A DNA stretch of 64,000 nt. Origin: an uncultured bacterium. GTDB lineage: Bacteria > Verrucomicrobiota > Lentisphaeria > Oligosphaerales > Oligosphaeraceae. A model generated the notes under the pieces. That model did no database searches and had not been told where the DNA came from. It saw only the letters and a list, made by a program, of their open reading frames with translations. A program made the position numbers and the translations under genes. Position 1 is the stretch's first letter. Each line of letters opens with the position of its first letter. The stretch is from positions 89,578 to 153,577 of the forward strand of contig CACYQT010000002.1 in assembly GCA_902776645.1 (NCBI GenBank), read 5' to 3'. Shown here piece by piece: positions 1 through 9,300 of this stretch.

Positions 1-574
1 CCAGTTCCGAACCTTCTGGTTGGAAATAGGTTAGCACAAAACCGAGTTCGGAAAAGGTTGGCAGCCAATCATAGTTGCGGCCGTAGATCATTTGACCGTT
101 TTGCGTCTTGTCGCCGAACAACGCCAATGCGGAACACTGACCAGCGGCTTCTGGCCCGAAATATTTCAGCAAATCATTTCCGTAGGCGACTTCTACGCCG
201 TTGATGCGCATCAATTCCGTCATGGACAGACCGGAGCCCGCTGAAACGCCTTCCGCAAAACGGTCGATAAAGTCGATTCCGCATGGAAAACCGTTTGGTA
301 GCAGATAATGGTCCGATGCTTCGGTTGCACATTTGTCTGCATATTGAAGCACGTGCCGCATCGGTTTGGCCATCGCCTTGCCATACTGCCTGCCCATCTC
401 AAACCATGTTCCTTTGAGATGCAACACGGTTATCGCAGAGGCGTCATCGTGGTTTTGCTCGCCTTGGACGTTTGAACTCATGCATCCTGCAACCAACAGC
501 ACGGGAAGGAGATGCAATCCAATTCGATTGATCACTTGAGATTGTGGCATATGCTGTAGAGTTGTTGTTTTCAT
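1..574 (-). CDS. C45-type (Ntn-hydrolase) lipoprotein, partial
   Basis: The gene runs off the left edge of the window; about 191 N-terminal codons are present. The translation begins M-K-T-T-T and has a hydrophobic stretch ending in a lipobox LVAGC (Cys31), so it should be an exported lipoprotein. Around residue 147 it reads GQCSALALFG followed by IYGRNYDW. That arrangement, a Cys nucleophile then a G-R-N-x-D-W segment, is typical of the peptidase C45/acyl-CoA:6-APA acyltransferase branch of Ntn hydrolases, where the Cys becomes the new N-terminus after self-cleavage. Two in-frame starts are possible (574 and 550). I chose 574 because it adds a Lys to the signal peptide; neither has a clear ribosome binding site. 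A second C45-like gene lies at 62.1 kb. The substrate is unknown; these enzymes cleave or transfer amide-linked acyl groups. Confidence 0.72.
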   Translation of the reverse strand, partial: MKTTTLQHMPQSQVINRIGLHLLPVLLVAGCMSSNVQGEQNHDDASAITVLHLKGTWFEMGRQYGKAMAKPMRHVLQYADKCATEASDHYLLPNGFPCGIDFIDRFAEGVSAGSGLSMTELMRINGVEVAYGNDLLKYFGPEAAGQCSALALFGDKTQNGQMIYGRNYDWLPTFSELGFVLTYFQPEGSEL

Positions 575-714
575 ATTTGAAATTTGGTTCAAAAGTGTCA
601 AGTTTGGAATTGTTCTGTTATTTCTTGTTTGTTGTGAGCATTTTCTGGGGAGAATTAAGATGGAAAATCATGAAAACTAGACGCGACGAATTTATAAATA
701 TACTTGACGCAAAA

Positions 715-1587
715 CTACAAATTCAACAGCCTGATGATATTCCCGCGGGCGATTTTCTCAAACGCCGTGTCGGAGAGCAAGCCTTTCTTGTTCAGATCTT
801 TCAGGAAGTCGCCCAATGGCAGTTTTTGTTCATAGTAGCAGATATCCGTTCCGAAACAAAGCTTGTCCTGAAATTCGTTGAGGAATTTCACGGCATAGTC
901 CGGATCCCTTGCCAACGCGTTGTAGCCGCTTGTGGCGGATAGATCGCCCCACATGTTTGGATATTTTCGAAGCAACCTGACAACTGCGCCTTCGGCTCGT
1001 ATGGGATATTTGGGATAGGTGCCTTTGTCTTCCAGCTTGTCCAATGTGCTGATTTCTGACCAGAAGGCAACACCATGACCGAAGATCGTCAGTTTCGGAA
1101 ATTGATTGAGACAGAATTCGAGCTCTGACAGGCCAGGCTGATCGACGAGCCCGTAGCCGAGACCAAGTTGCGTGTTCACGTCGAAAATCAGCGGAAAACC
1201 GAAGGCCTCTAATTGGCGGAAAAGGTTCAGTACTTTCGGATCTTTGAAGGACATGTTCGGCATGAACTCGCCCACGCCTTTGTATCCATGCTCTTTGTAC
1301 CATGAAAGCCATGGTGTGAAATCGCTCTGTTCGCTGTTGTGGATGCCACGCGGGTCGATATTGCAGAACGGGATGAAACGGTCGGGATACTTGCGGCAGA
1401 TTTCCAGCACTTCCTGGTTCGACTGCGGCAGATATTCCTCCGGGCCTATGAGCGGGAGGATGATTCCCTTGTCGATGCCCAGTTCGTCATATCGCGCCAG
1501 AACCTGTTCAGGCGTGCAGAACTGCGTCCGTCCATCCTGCGGCGGGCATGGATACAGATAGGTATGCGTGTGGATGTCGATGAACAT
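715..1587 (-). CDS. Amidohydrolase-2 family TIM-barrel metal-dependent hydrolase
   Basis: The 290-residue protein opens with MFIDIHTHTY, the metal-binding H-x-H of the amidohydrolase superfamily at residues 6-8. Later it has a GHG segment near residue 171 and a C-terminal FGTDI with the conserved Asp. Length and layout match the Amidohydro_2 (PF04909, ACMSD-like) group, which hydrolyses or decarboxylates small organic acids. No signal peptide is seen, so it should be cytoplasmic. Its start lies 9 bases after the stop of the upstream symporter gene, so the two are almost certainly co-transcribed and under the same glycine riboswitch. That context suggests an amino-acid-related substrate, but this is inference; the sequence does not fix the substrate. 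Confidence 0.8.
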   Translation of the reverse strand: MFIDIHTHTYLYPCPPQDGRTQFCTPEQVLARYDELGIDKGIILPLIGPEEYLPQSNQEVLEICRKYPDRFIPFCNIDPRGIHNSEQSDFTPWLSWYKEHGYKGVGEFMPNMSFKDPKVLNLFRQLEAFGFPLIFDVNTQLGLGYGLVDQPGLSELEFCLNQFPKLTIFGHGVAFWSEISTLDKLEDKGTYPKYPIRAEGAVVRLLRKYPNMWGDLSATSGYNALARDPDYAVKFLNEFQDKLCFGTDICYYEQKLPLGDFLKDLNKKGLLSDTAFEKIARGNIIRLLNL

Positions 1588-1596
1588 CTTGTACCT

Positions 1597-3141
1597 TTAG
1601 AAGTTGCCCTTTGCGACGGCTTCCGCCATTTCCTTCTGGATTGCTGGATCGTATGACAGGATGGGCTCGACGTCTTTGTTCAAAATGCGCCGCTCGATGT
1701 AGTTCTTGGTGATTCTGCGGACAAGCGGCATGAGAGAGATGACGCCGATAAGGTTGGGGATGAGCATCAGGCCGTTGAAGGTGTCCGAAATATCCCATGC
1801 GAGGGAGGAGGTGAGCAGGGCGCCGGAGATGATGAGCAGGCAGAAGAAGACGCGGTAGTATTTGACGGCTTTGAGTCCGAAGAGATATTCAATGACTTTG
1901 CTTCCGTAATGGGACCAGCCCAGAACCGTCGTGAAGGCGAAGAGGAACATGGCGATGGCGACAAATGCGCCGCCGCATGCGCCGAAGACGCTCGTGAAGG
2001 ATTTTGCCACCAGCGTGGCGTCGTCCGTGCCCGCCGCGATGATGCCGGTCTGCAGGTCGATGGCGCCGGAGGTCAGGACGACCAGAGCGGTCATGGTGCA
2101 GACGACCATCGTGTCCGCAAAGACTTCGAAGATACCCCAGATGCCCTGTTTGACAGGTTCCTTGGCGTTGGAGTTGGAATGGACCATGACGGAGGAGCCG
2201 AGGCCCGCTTCGTTGGAGAATACGCCGCGTTTGCAGCCTTGCGTGATGACGGTGGCGATGGCGGTGCCCGCGGCGCCGCCCGCGACGGCCTTGATGCCGA
2301 AGGCGAACTTGAATATGGAAAGGATGGCGGCGGGCAGCAGCGAGATATGGGCCGCGCAGACGATGAGCGCGCCGATCACGTAGAGGGCGGCCATGAAGGG
2401 GACGACTTTTTCTGCTACGTTGGCGATGCGGTGCAGTCCGCCGATGATGACCAAGGCGCCGATGATGACCAGGACAATACCGATAAGCAACGCGACAAGC
2501 GTTACTTGCGAATTGCCGCTTCCCCACAGGACGACGGGTTGCATGTTGGCGAAAAAGGCGGATTCAACGTTTTTGACGATTTTATTGACCTGTCCCATGT
2601 TGCCGATGCCGAAGGAGGCGAGAATGGCGGAAAACGCGAAGAAGATGCTCAGGATTTTGCCAATCGTCTTGCAACCGCGATAGGAGCCCAGTCCTTCATT
2701 CAGATAGTACATGGGGCCGCCGCTCCATTCGTTCTCCTTGTTGCGGCGACGGTAGTAGATGCCCAGCACGTTTTCCGAAAAGTTCGTCATCATGCCGAGA
2801 AACGCGGCGACCCACATCCAGAAGACGGCGCCGGGCCCGCCGATGGCGATGGCGGCGGCGACGCCTGCGATATTTCCCGTGCCGATGGTGGCGGCCAACG
2901 CCGTGCAGAGTGCTTGGAACTGGGATACGGAGCGTTTGTCGGATTTGTCATGGGAATCCGCATGAAACAGTCCCATGAATGTCTTCGACCACCAATGGCG
3001 CAGATGGGTGATCTGGAAGAAATTGGTGGCGACGCTCATGAGGACGCCCGTTCCCAGTAGCAATGCCAGGCCGATTTTGACCCAGATGAACGTGTTCAGG
3101 GCATCGTTGAAGGCCGCAAGTTTTGACAAAAACGCTTCCAT
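1597..3141 (-). CDS. Sodium:alanine/glycine symporter, AGCS family
   Basis: This is an integral membrane transporter of about 514 residues importing alanine or glycine with Na+. Family signatures are visible: an N-terminal WVKIGLALLLGTGVLMS helix, then FQALCTALAATIGTGNIAGV, GGPGAVFWMWVAAFLGM, and EWSGGPMYYLNEGLG, all hallmarks of AGCS (AlsT/DagA-like) carriers. The open frame extends 15 codons upstream, but I place the start at the internal ATG at 3141 because it follows AGGAAAGGAA at good spacing. A glycine riboswitch sits upstream on the same strand, and AGCS carriers are a well-known target of that riboswitch. The amidohydrolase gene follows directly. Confidence 0.93.
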   Translation of the reverse strand: MEAFLSKLAAFNDALNTFIWVKIGLALLLGTGVLMSVATNFFQITHLRHWWSKTFMGLFHADSHDKSDKRSVSQFQALCTALAATIGTGNIAGVAAAIAIGGPGAVFWMWVAAFLGMMTNFSENVLGIYYRRRNKENEWSGGPMYYLNEGLGSYRGCKTIGKILSIFFAFSAILASFGIGNMGQVNKIVKNVESAFFANMQPVVLWGSGNSQVTLVALLIGIVLVIIGALVIIGGLHRIANVAEKVVPFMAALYVIGALIVCAAHISLLPAAILSIFKFAFGIKAVAGGAAGTAIATVITQGCKRGVFSNEAGLGSSVMVHSNSNAKEPVKQGIWGIFEVFADTMVVCTMTALVVLTSGAIDLQTGIIAAGTDDATLVAKSFTSVFGACGGAFVAIAMFLFAFTTVLGWSHYGSKVIEYLFGLKAVKYYRVFFCLLIISGALLTSSLAWDISDTFNGLMLIPNLIGVISLMPLVRRITKNYIERRILNKDVEPILSYDPAIQKEMAEAVAKGNF

Positions 3142-3174
3142 GTGCAAATTCCTTTCCTGTTTTGAAACGACGAA

Positions 3175-3195
3175 GCCGTCAGGCATGCTGACGGC
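3175..3195 (-). terminator. Hairpin in riboswitch expression platform
   Basis: GCCGTCAG pairs with CTGACGGC around a short loop, between the glycine aptamer and the symporter start. On the transcript it is followed by TTCGTCGTTT, a weak U-tract. It may act as a conditional terminator or as a fold that alters access to the ribosome binding site about 25 bases downstream. Confidence 0.55.
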
Positions 3196-3230
3196 TCTCT
3201 GAAGAAAAAGGCATTTGCCATTTTGCCGAC

Positions 3231-3312
3231 TCTTTCCTTTTGCCTGAGAGATTCAGCCTGTCGCCAGACCTTGCACCTTCGGCACTCCATGGGGAGATTC
3301 TCCAGAGTTCCC
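3231..3312 (-). ncRNA. Glycine riboswitch (single recognisable aptamer)
   Basis: On the minus strand the conserved core GCCGAAGGTGCAA (3271-3283) is followed by TCTCTCAGGCAAAAGGA (3235-3251), the two most conserved blocks of the glycine aptamer, and preceded by GGAGAATCTCC. Only one full aptamer is evident. A small hairpin at about 3317-3336 (TCCGCA/TGCGGA) precedes it and could be the remnant, or ghost, of a second aptamer. It lies about 90 bases upstream of the AGCS symporter start, with a hairpin expression platform between. It should switch symporter and amidohydrolase expression with glycine; direction (on or off) cannot be read with certainty. Confidence 0.9.
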
Positions 3313-3361
3313 TCCATCCGCAAGTTTCCCTGCGGACTTCAACGGGGTGGTTTATTCATTT

Positions 3362-3389
3362 ACTATACCGCAAGCTGCGTATTTTTCAA
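3362..3389 (-). promoter_or_regulatory. Likely sigma-70 promoter of the riboswitch transcript
   Basis: On the minus strand TTGAAA (3384-3389) and TATAGT (3362-3367) are separated by 16 bases, just upstream of the glycine riboswitch. Match and position are good, but this is by eye only. Confidence 0.5.
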
Positions 3390-3444
3390 ATGAATGCGGC
3401 TGGCATTTGGGCGTCAATACCTCTTGGAAGTTTGTATGGGATGT

Positions 3445-3473
3445 TTGCGCCGTTCGGCGACCATGTGTATATT
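3445..3473 (+). promoter_or_regulatory. Possible sigma-70 promoter of the serine hydrolase gene
   Basis: TTGCGC (3445-3450) and TATATT (3468-3473) are spaced by 17 bases and would start a leader of about 140 bases ahead of the gene at 3621. Divergent from the riboswitch promoter. Confidence 0.35.
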
Positions 3474-3620
3474 ATCGGGCAGTGAAATTGAAGACGTGGC
3501 GTATGGGATGGGGCGATGTGAAGCCCCGAAAACGGCAAGCGATGCTGGAACTGTTCAATGTGGGCAGGAAACAACGACGCGCCTGCAATTTTGATGGAAT
3601 GAAACCAACCTAAGGAGCAA

Positions 3621-4850
3621 ATGATGAAGAAGACGTTTTTGTATGTAATGCTGTCCTTCCTGATCGCTGGCTGCTGCAGTGTCAAGCAATGCGAAGACAG
3701 TTGCGTAAAGGATTCCGGCACGACCTTCGCGAAGGATGCCTTGCAGAAGTATGTCGATTCCAAAGAGATACCGGGCGCGATCTGCGTCTATTACGACAAC
3801 GGCGTTCAGGAGACCGCCTGCATCGGTTATGCGGATGCGAGAACGCAACGCCCGATCACGATTGACGACCATTACATGCAGTGCTCGCAGACGAAAGGCT
3901 TCTGCGGCGTGACCGTCGCCATTCTTGTCGAAGAAGGCAAGCTGTCGCTTGACGACCCTGTGTCGAAATACCTTCCAGAGTTCAAGGATCTGTGGGTCCG
4001 GCAGTCGAATAAGGATGGTGTGCAGACACTTGTCAAGGCGAAGAATGTTCTCACGGTGAGAATGGTCATGAATCACACGGGCGGTTTCGGATTCGAACTC
4101 CCGAACTATACGGCGATGGGCGGCTGGTCCCGTAGAATGCCGTTGCGTTCCGTGGCGGCGACGGCGGCATCGCAGCCAATTGCCTTTGAGCCGGGCACGA
4201 AGGCGCAGTATTCCAATGTCGGCATCGACATCGGCGCGGCTGTCGTTGAAGTGGTCACCGGAAAACGTTGGGAAACATTCCTGCAAGAGCGTGTTTTGGA
4301 CCCGCTTGGAATGAAGGACACCACTTTCTGGCCGACCGATGCGCAGCTTGCGAAGAAGATTGAGATTTACAGTGTCAAGCCTGGCGAAGAGGCCAAATGG
4401 GTTGAGCAGAATTCGGCGATGCAGCGTCCTTACGGCGATGACCGTGTGTTTCCGTCGGCGGGCGCAGGGCTCTGGACGACTGTTCGGGATCAGCTCAAAT
4501 TCTACAAGATGCTGATGAATCTCGGTGTCGGCGAGAACGGCGTCAGGATTCTGAAAGAAGAGACCGTCAAATCCATTCTCGCCGTTTCGACGCGTCCGAA
4601 AGGGCTGGGCGGCTATTCGCTTGGTCTTTCGGCCCCGGAGACCGATGCCGATGACCAGTGGTTCGGCCATGGCGGCGCCTGGGCGACCAATTGCGTTGTC
4701 AATTGGCACAAACGTCAGCTGAAACTGATTGCCGTGCAGTTTATCAAGGACACCAAGCAATTCGCGTCCGCTTTCAATGAGGGGGCTAACAAGTTCTTCA
4801 AGACCCAGATAGACAAATCCACGGACGAATATTCGGGAAGAATGAAATAA
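3621..4850 (+). CDS. Beta-lactamase-fold serine hydrolase, lipoprotein
   Basis: The 409-residue protein has a short signal peptide ending in a lipobox IAGC (Cys18), so it should be membrane-anchored outside the cytoplasm. The penicillin-binding/class C beta-lactamase fold is shown by the S-x-x-K motif in CSQTKGF (about residue 90), a Y-S-N motif in KAQYSNVGIDI, and an HGG in WFGHGGAWATN in place of the usual KTG. These are the features of the serine hydrolase/EstB group (Pfam Beta-lactamase, PF00144), which includes esterases, D-aminopeptidases and amidases rather than true resistance enzymes. The strong AAGGAG site precedes tandem ATG codons at 3621 and 3624. The gene stands alone and ends before a hairpin terminator at 4920. 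Another member of the family lies at 32.1 kb. Substrate unknown. Confidence 0.88.
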   Translation: MMKKTFLYVMLSFLIAGCCSVKQCEDSCVKDSGTTFAKDALQKYVDSKEIPGAICVYYDNGVQETACIGYADARTQRPITIDDHYMQCSQTKGFCGVTVAILVEEGKLSLDDPVSKYLPEFKDLWVRQSNKDGVQTLVKAKNVLTVRMVMNHTGGFGFELPNYTAMGGWSRRMPLRSVAATAASQPIAFEPGTKAQYSNVGIDIGAAVVEVVTGKRWETFLQERVLDPLGMKDTTFWPTDAQLAKKIEIYSVKPGEEAKWVEQNSAMQRPYGDDRVFPSAGAGLWTTVRDQLKFYKMLMNLGVGENGVRILKEETVKSILAVSTRPKGLGGYSLGLSAPETDADDQWFGHGGAWATNCVVNWHKRQLKLIAVQFIKDTKQFASAFNEGANKFFKTQIDKSTDEYSGRMK

Positions 4851-4919
4851 CCATTTTCAGTTCTCATGCTTGAAATAGGCGACGTTAAAAGAACTATTTA
4901 TCTTGTGTAGCTCATATCA

Positions 4920-4962
4920 GGGGCTGTTGCAAAAACTCAAAAGGCAAGCAACAGCCCCTTTT
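4920..4962 (+). terminator. Hairpin terminator, copy 1 of a dispersed repeat
   Basis: GGGGCTGTTGC (4920-4930) pairs with GCAACAGCCCC (4948-4958), followed by TTTT. A near-identical unit, loop included, occurs at 41803-41841, so the terminator is also a repeated sequence family. Confidence 0.8.
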
Positions 4963-5015
4963 ACATCTTGCATTCAATGTATGAAAGATATTTCTCGTGA
5001 ACCTCTGGAGGAAAA

Positions 5016-5435
5016 ATGATTCGTGATCCGCAAAAGACTATTGGCGCTTTGATTGACAAATGCTCCATTGCGCAACTTTGCTATGTTGACAAAGATGGTT
5101 TCCCTGTTACACGCTCCATGCTGAAACCACGTGAACGGAATGGACTTCGGGAGTTCTATTTTTCGACCAATACCTCCAGCGAGAAGGTGAATGCCTTGAG
5201 AAACAATCCGAAAACCAGCATTTACTTTGTCGATAGACGTTTTTTCAGAGGTGTCAGCTTGGCGGGTATCGCTGAGATTCTGGAGGATGCGGCTACAAAG
5301 GAACGAATCTGGCGGGATGGTGACGAACAGTATTACAGCAAAGGCGTTACTGATCCGGACTACTGTGTCATCAAAATCACCGTCCAGAAAGTCCGCTATT
5401 ATTCCAACTTCAAGTCAACGGATTTTAACGTATAG
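5016..5435 (+). CDS. Pyridoxamine 5'-phosphate oxidase-fold protein
   Basis: The 139-residue protein has the split-barrel flavin-binding fold of the PPOX/general stress protein 26 group: an N-terminal AQLCYVDKDGFPVTRSM strand pair, FYFSTNTSSEKV, and NPKTSIYFVD. Such small proteins bind FMN, F420 or heme, and many have no assigned reaction. The start follows GGAGGAAAA closely. It sits between a serine hydrolase and sfsA on the same strand, 44 bases before sfsA, and could share a transcript with it. No membrane segment or signal is seen. The family call is firm; the biochemical role is not known. Confidence 0.85.
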   Translation: MIRDPQKTIGALIDKCSIAQLCYVDKDGFPVTRSMLKPRERNGLREFYFSTNTSSEKVNALRNNPKTSIYFVDRRFFRGVSLAGIAEILEDAATKERIWRDGDEQYYSKGVTDPDYCVIKITVQKVRYYSNFKSTDFNV

Positions 5436-5479
5436 ACAGTAAAGTTTTCAATCTTTTTGCCTGAACAGGGCATGAAACA

Positions 5480-6157
5480 ATGAAATACGCAAACATCGTT
5501 TCCGGCAGGTTCATCGACCGTCCAAACCGCTTCATTGCCCATGTGGAGATCGACGGCGTCATGGAGACGGTCCACGTCAAGAATACTGGTCGCTGTATGG
5601 AACTCCTTCTTCCTGAAGCGGATGTGATGCTTGCTGTTTCTGACAGCCCGTCACGCAAAACGAAATACGATCTGATTTCAGTATATAAGAAGAATCTAGG
5701 CTGGGTCAACATCGACAGCCAGGCTCCGAATGTTGTCGTGAAAGAGTGGTTGATGTCTGGACAGCAGGTATTTCCAAATATCACGACGCTGAAGCCTGAA
5801 TACGTCCATGGCAATTCCAGAGTGGATTTCTATCTGGAATGCGGTCAAAGAAAAATATTCATCGAAGTCAAGGGATGCACGCTTGAAATAGATGGAATCG
5901 GATATTTTCCCGATGCGCCGACGGAACGCGGCGTCAAGCATCTGCATGAGCTGATGAAGGCGGTGGAAGACGGCTATGAATGTTATATCGCGTTTGTCAT
6001 CGCCATGCCCCGCGTGACGAAAGTGCTGCCAAACCGCGTGACGCATCCGGAATTCGGCGATGTCTTGGACGCCGCCATCAAGGCAGGAGTGAAGATTCTC
6101 TGCCTGCCTTGCAGTGTCCGCCCGGATGAACTGGCAATTAATCTTCAAAATGACTGA
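5480..6157 (+). CDS. sfsA: SfsA family protein (DNA/RNA nuclease SfsA)
   Basis: The 225-residue product matches SfsA throughout: N-terminal OB-like part with FIDRPNRFIAHVEIDG and HVKNTGRCMELL, then a restriction-endonuclease-like part with SRVDFYLE, FIEVKGCTLE (the E-x-K catalytic pair), FPDAPTERGVKHL and HPEFGDVLDAAIKAGV. In E. coli SfsA was named sugar fermentation stimulation protein and is now often annotated as a nuclease; its physiological role is unsettled. Length is normal for the family. It is the last gene of a short plus-strand run and meets the large minus-strand gene convergently, with terminators between them. Confidence 0.95.
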   Translation: MKYANIVSGRFIDRPNRFIAHVEIDGVMETVHVKNTGRCMELLLPEADVMLAVSDSPSRKTKYDLISVYKKNLGWVNIDSQAPNVVVKEWLMSGQQVFPNITTLKPEYVHGNSRVDFYLECGQRKIFIEVKGCTLEIDGIGYFPDAPTERGVKHLHELMKAVEDGYECYIAFVIAMPRVTKVLPNRVTHPEFGDVLDAAIKAGVKILCLPCSVRPDELAINLQND

Positions 6158-6164
6158 GAAGCTC

Positions 6165-6184
6165 GCCGTCACTTTTTTGACGGC
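6165..6184 (+). terminator. Small hairpin after sfsA
   Basis: GCCGTCA and TGACGGC enclose a T-rich loop just after the sfsA stop. The downstream tract is only moderately T-rich, so this is a weak terminator candidate; the stronger one is at 6322. Confidence 0.4.
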
Positions 6185-6321
6185 AACGGCATTTCCTTTC
6201 AACCGTCGATGTGTCTTCCAAGCTAATGGTGGTTTTCAAGAGAGAGAACAAGTGCTTATAAGAATGAAAAAACTCATTTGATAATCAGAACCTTAGCCGC
6301 GTAGCGGCAGGAGTCTTATCG

Positions 6322-6363
6322 TTTTGTGGCCGCCAGCCGTGGTATCGGCTGGCGGCCACAAAA
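6322..6363. terminator. Bidirectional terminator between convergent genes
   Basis: An 18-base-pair stem (TTTTGTGGCCGCC... with its complement ending CCACAAAA) encloses a 6-base loop. T-runs flank the stem on both strands, so it can end transcription of sfsA from one side and of the 1178-residue gene from the other. Confidence 0.85.
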
Positions 6364-6389
6364 TGTATCTTGATGGTCTGAGTGTTCAG

Positions 6390-9300
6390 CTAGCGCGAGG
6401 CGATGGCCACGAGGTCGTTGAAGATGTCGGGGCCGCCGATTTCGTCGGCGTTGAGATTCTGGCTGAAGGGGACGAGCCCCATGCCGGCGTGTCCGTCGTC
6501 GGCCAGGTCGATGGCGTCCTTGAGGGCGGCGAGATGCGACATGTGGGAGCCGGACTCGTCTTCGAGGCGGACGGCGATTTCGTGGTCGAGGTCTTGGTTG
6601 AAGTCGCCATTGGCGATGGCACCGTAGAGCACGAGCAATTTGCCGGCCGTTTCGCCCTCGAAGGCGCCCCGCATCGCGTGAAGCGTCCTGTCGCCGCAGT
6701 GGTTCATCATGATTGCGGCGATGAAGTTGCGGCACGGCTGCTTCTCGTCCGCCCCGACGGTCGCCTCCTCGGCGCCGCTTGCATTCATGGCCTCCACGAT
6801 GTTGTCGCGGAACTGCGTGACGGCGCGGTGGATGTCGGGGCCCGACGAGCGGGGCGAGAGCTTGCGGATGGCGTCGATCTTCGTGTTCGAGGCGGCGCGG
6901 ATGAGCTTGCCGATGGTTCCGGGGGGCAGGGCCTTGCCACCCATGCTGGCCAGCAGACGCTTGCCCGCCTCGTAGATGGCCTGATTGCCTTGTGAAAAGG
7001 CCTGCAGTTCGGCGAAGTTGGCGGCGATGGCGTTGGCGTGTTCGCGCACTTCATCGTGTGAACGCAGATTCGACGTGTTCGAGACGAGGATCGTGTCGAT
7101 GTTGTCGCCGGCGACCTTGACGGCGTCGGGGTTGGCGGCGCAGCACTCGAGCGCCACGTAGATGAGTTCGTCGACCTTGTCGTTGCCGTTCGCACCGGCC
7201 TTCGCGAGGGCGTTGTCGGCGTGGGCGCGGGCGTTGTCCAGCCCGTCCATGATGTTTCCGGTCCGGCGCTCATCCTCGGCTAGCGAGACGATCTGGGTGT
7301 TCGCAAGGTCGAGGAACAACGGAAAGACTTCCCGGTGTCCGAGCGCATTTTTGTCGAAATCGCCCTCGAAGGCGCGGTATTCGCCGCGGTTTATGCCGAG
7401 TACGCTCTCCGCGGCCAGGTTGTACTGCGCGAAGAGGCCGCCGATGTTCCTGGATTGCGTCTCGATGGCGTCCTTCTGGTCCCCGGTGAGTCTTCCGGCG
7501 TTGGAGGGGTAGTCGCCGCCCTCGATGGCGCTGACGAGCGAGCGGAGCTTCAGGGCTTTTTCGCTGCGGAAGGCGTCGGCGGCGGCCTGGAGTTTGGCGG
7601 CGGGGAAGCGGGAGAAGATGAGCGAGGCGGCGAAGTCGGTCGCGGCGGTGATCTCCGGATCGCCGTCGAGGACGTCGGTGACGTGCGTGCCGCGCAGGAC
7701 TTTGTCGATGGCGGCGCGCATGTCGATGACGGCCTGGACCAGCTGCTTGGGCGTGGAGGCGGGGGAGAGCTTGGCGTATTCGCCGGGCTGGGCGGTGAGG
7801 GTGGCCTTCATGAACTTGCCGATGAACCCCGGCTGCACGCTCTTGCCGCAAAGGCAGTGGAGAAACCTGACGCCGGCCTTTTCGGCGGCGTCGTTGCCGT
7901 TGGCGGTGGCGCGGATTTCGGCGAGGTTGGCGCGGAGGGCGTCGACCTTGGCCTTGATCTGGTCCGGGGAGCGCTGGTTGCCGGCCCCGTTGAGGCAGAG
8001 GTCGTAGATGTACTTCGAGACGATGTCCTTGAGGTCGAAGTCGTCGCCGCAGTAGGCGAGCGTCTCCCGGATGAGCGCATCGGCGGCGGCGCGGTCGTTT
8101 CCGGGCAGCTTGACGGCGATGCCGTCGGCCTGGGTCATGGCCTCGGCCTCGTACTGGCCGTGGTCGATGCGCATCGGGGTCGTGACGGCGTTGCCGTCCA
8201 CGTCGATGGTCGTCGTCCAGTTGAATTTGACGGGCAGGCCCTCCGGCTCGGAATACTTGATCGTGACGGCGCCAGTCTCGTCGTTGCGCGAGAGCGTGAA
8301 CGTGACGGCCATGTGCTCGTTGGACTGGATTCCTTGCGCCAGGAGGCCGCCCTTGATGTTGCCGCCGATCCCGCTTTGGGAAAGCGAGAAATAGACGCTT
8401 GAAAGCTGCTTCGGGTGGACTCCGCCGCAAAACGCCTCGAGCTTGTCGGCAATGGCGTCGCACGACTGTTGGACGTCCTCCGCCTCGATGTTGCCGAACT
8501 TCGCGGCCAGCGTCTCCCCGTCGGGGAAATGGAACACGAACTTTGCGTTTTCCGGCGGGATGGCGAACGCCTTGTTCGCGATGAGCGTGGGCGTCGAGGG
8601 GCGGACGAGATCGCCGATCATGGTCGCGCGTCCGCCGGCCGCGGTGCCGTCCAGTTCCTCGAGGTGCCCGTGGAAGGACGTGATGCCCGGCGCGTTGTCG
8701 AGGCGCCTGCCGTCGTTGATGGCGGCAACGGCCTCGTCCATCGTGGCGCCGGAACTTTCGACGAGCATGTGCAGCGCCCCGAAGATCTCGCTGTGTGCGA
8801 CGAGCTTCGTCTCATACGCGCCGTTGATCTGCGCGTTCGTGGCGTTGGCGGGGACGTTGAAATCGGAGTAGAGAAGCGGCACGAGGTGGGCGCGGTCCAG
8901 CTTGCCCTTGGCCTGCAGCGCCGTCACGGCGTCGAAGTGCTTCATCACCCGCGCCGCGAGAAGCGCGTTCTGGGAGATCTTGTCACGGCCGGCGAGCTGC
9001 GCCGCGTTGGCGGGGAGCTTGTCGAAGGCGTCGAACACGGCGTAGAGGACCGACCTTTTCTCGGGCGGGATCTGCGCCAGCGAGTTCGCGAACGACATCG
9101 TGTAGCCGCGCCCCACGAAGCGCATTGCCGGATTCTTCGCCATGCCGAAGACAGCCTCGGGGGTGTTCGCGTCGAGCGGGATGCCTCCGTTGACGGCGAT
9201 TTCCTCGAGCAGGAACTTGAGAACCGCTTTGTCGGCGCTGCGGCAGCAGAGGGAGTCGACGAGGTTGAGCTTCGTCGGTGTGTCAAGCTTTCCGACCTTG

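Noticed and set aside
544..942. 132-codon plus-strand frame
   Set aside because: It overlaps the start of the C45-type lipoprotein and the end of the amidohydrolase gene, both of which show clear family motifs on the minus strand.
1909..3060. 383-codon frame opposite the AGCS symporter
   Set aside because: Asp/Gly/Ala-rich shadow; the symporter signatures are on the minus strand.
3621..4850. Antibiotic-resistance beta-lactamase
   Set aside because: The S-x-x-K/Y-S-N/HGG pattern with HGG in place of KTG fits the esterase/peptidase-like serine hydrolase group, so a resistance role is not supported.
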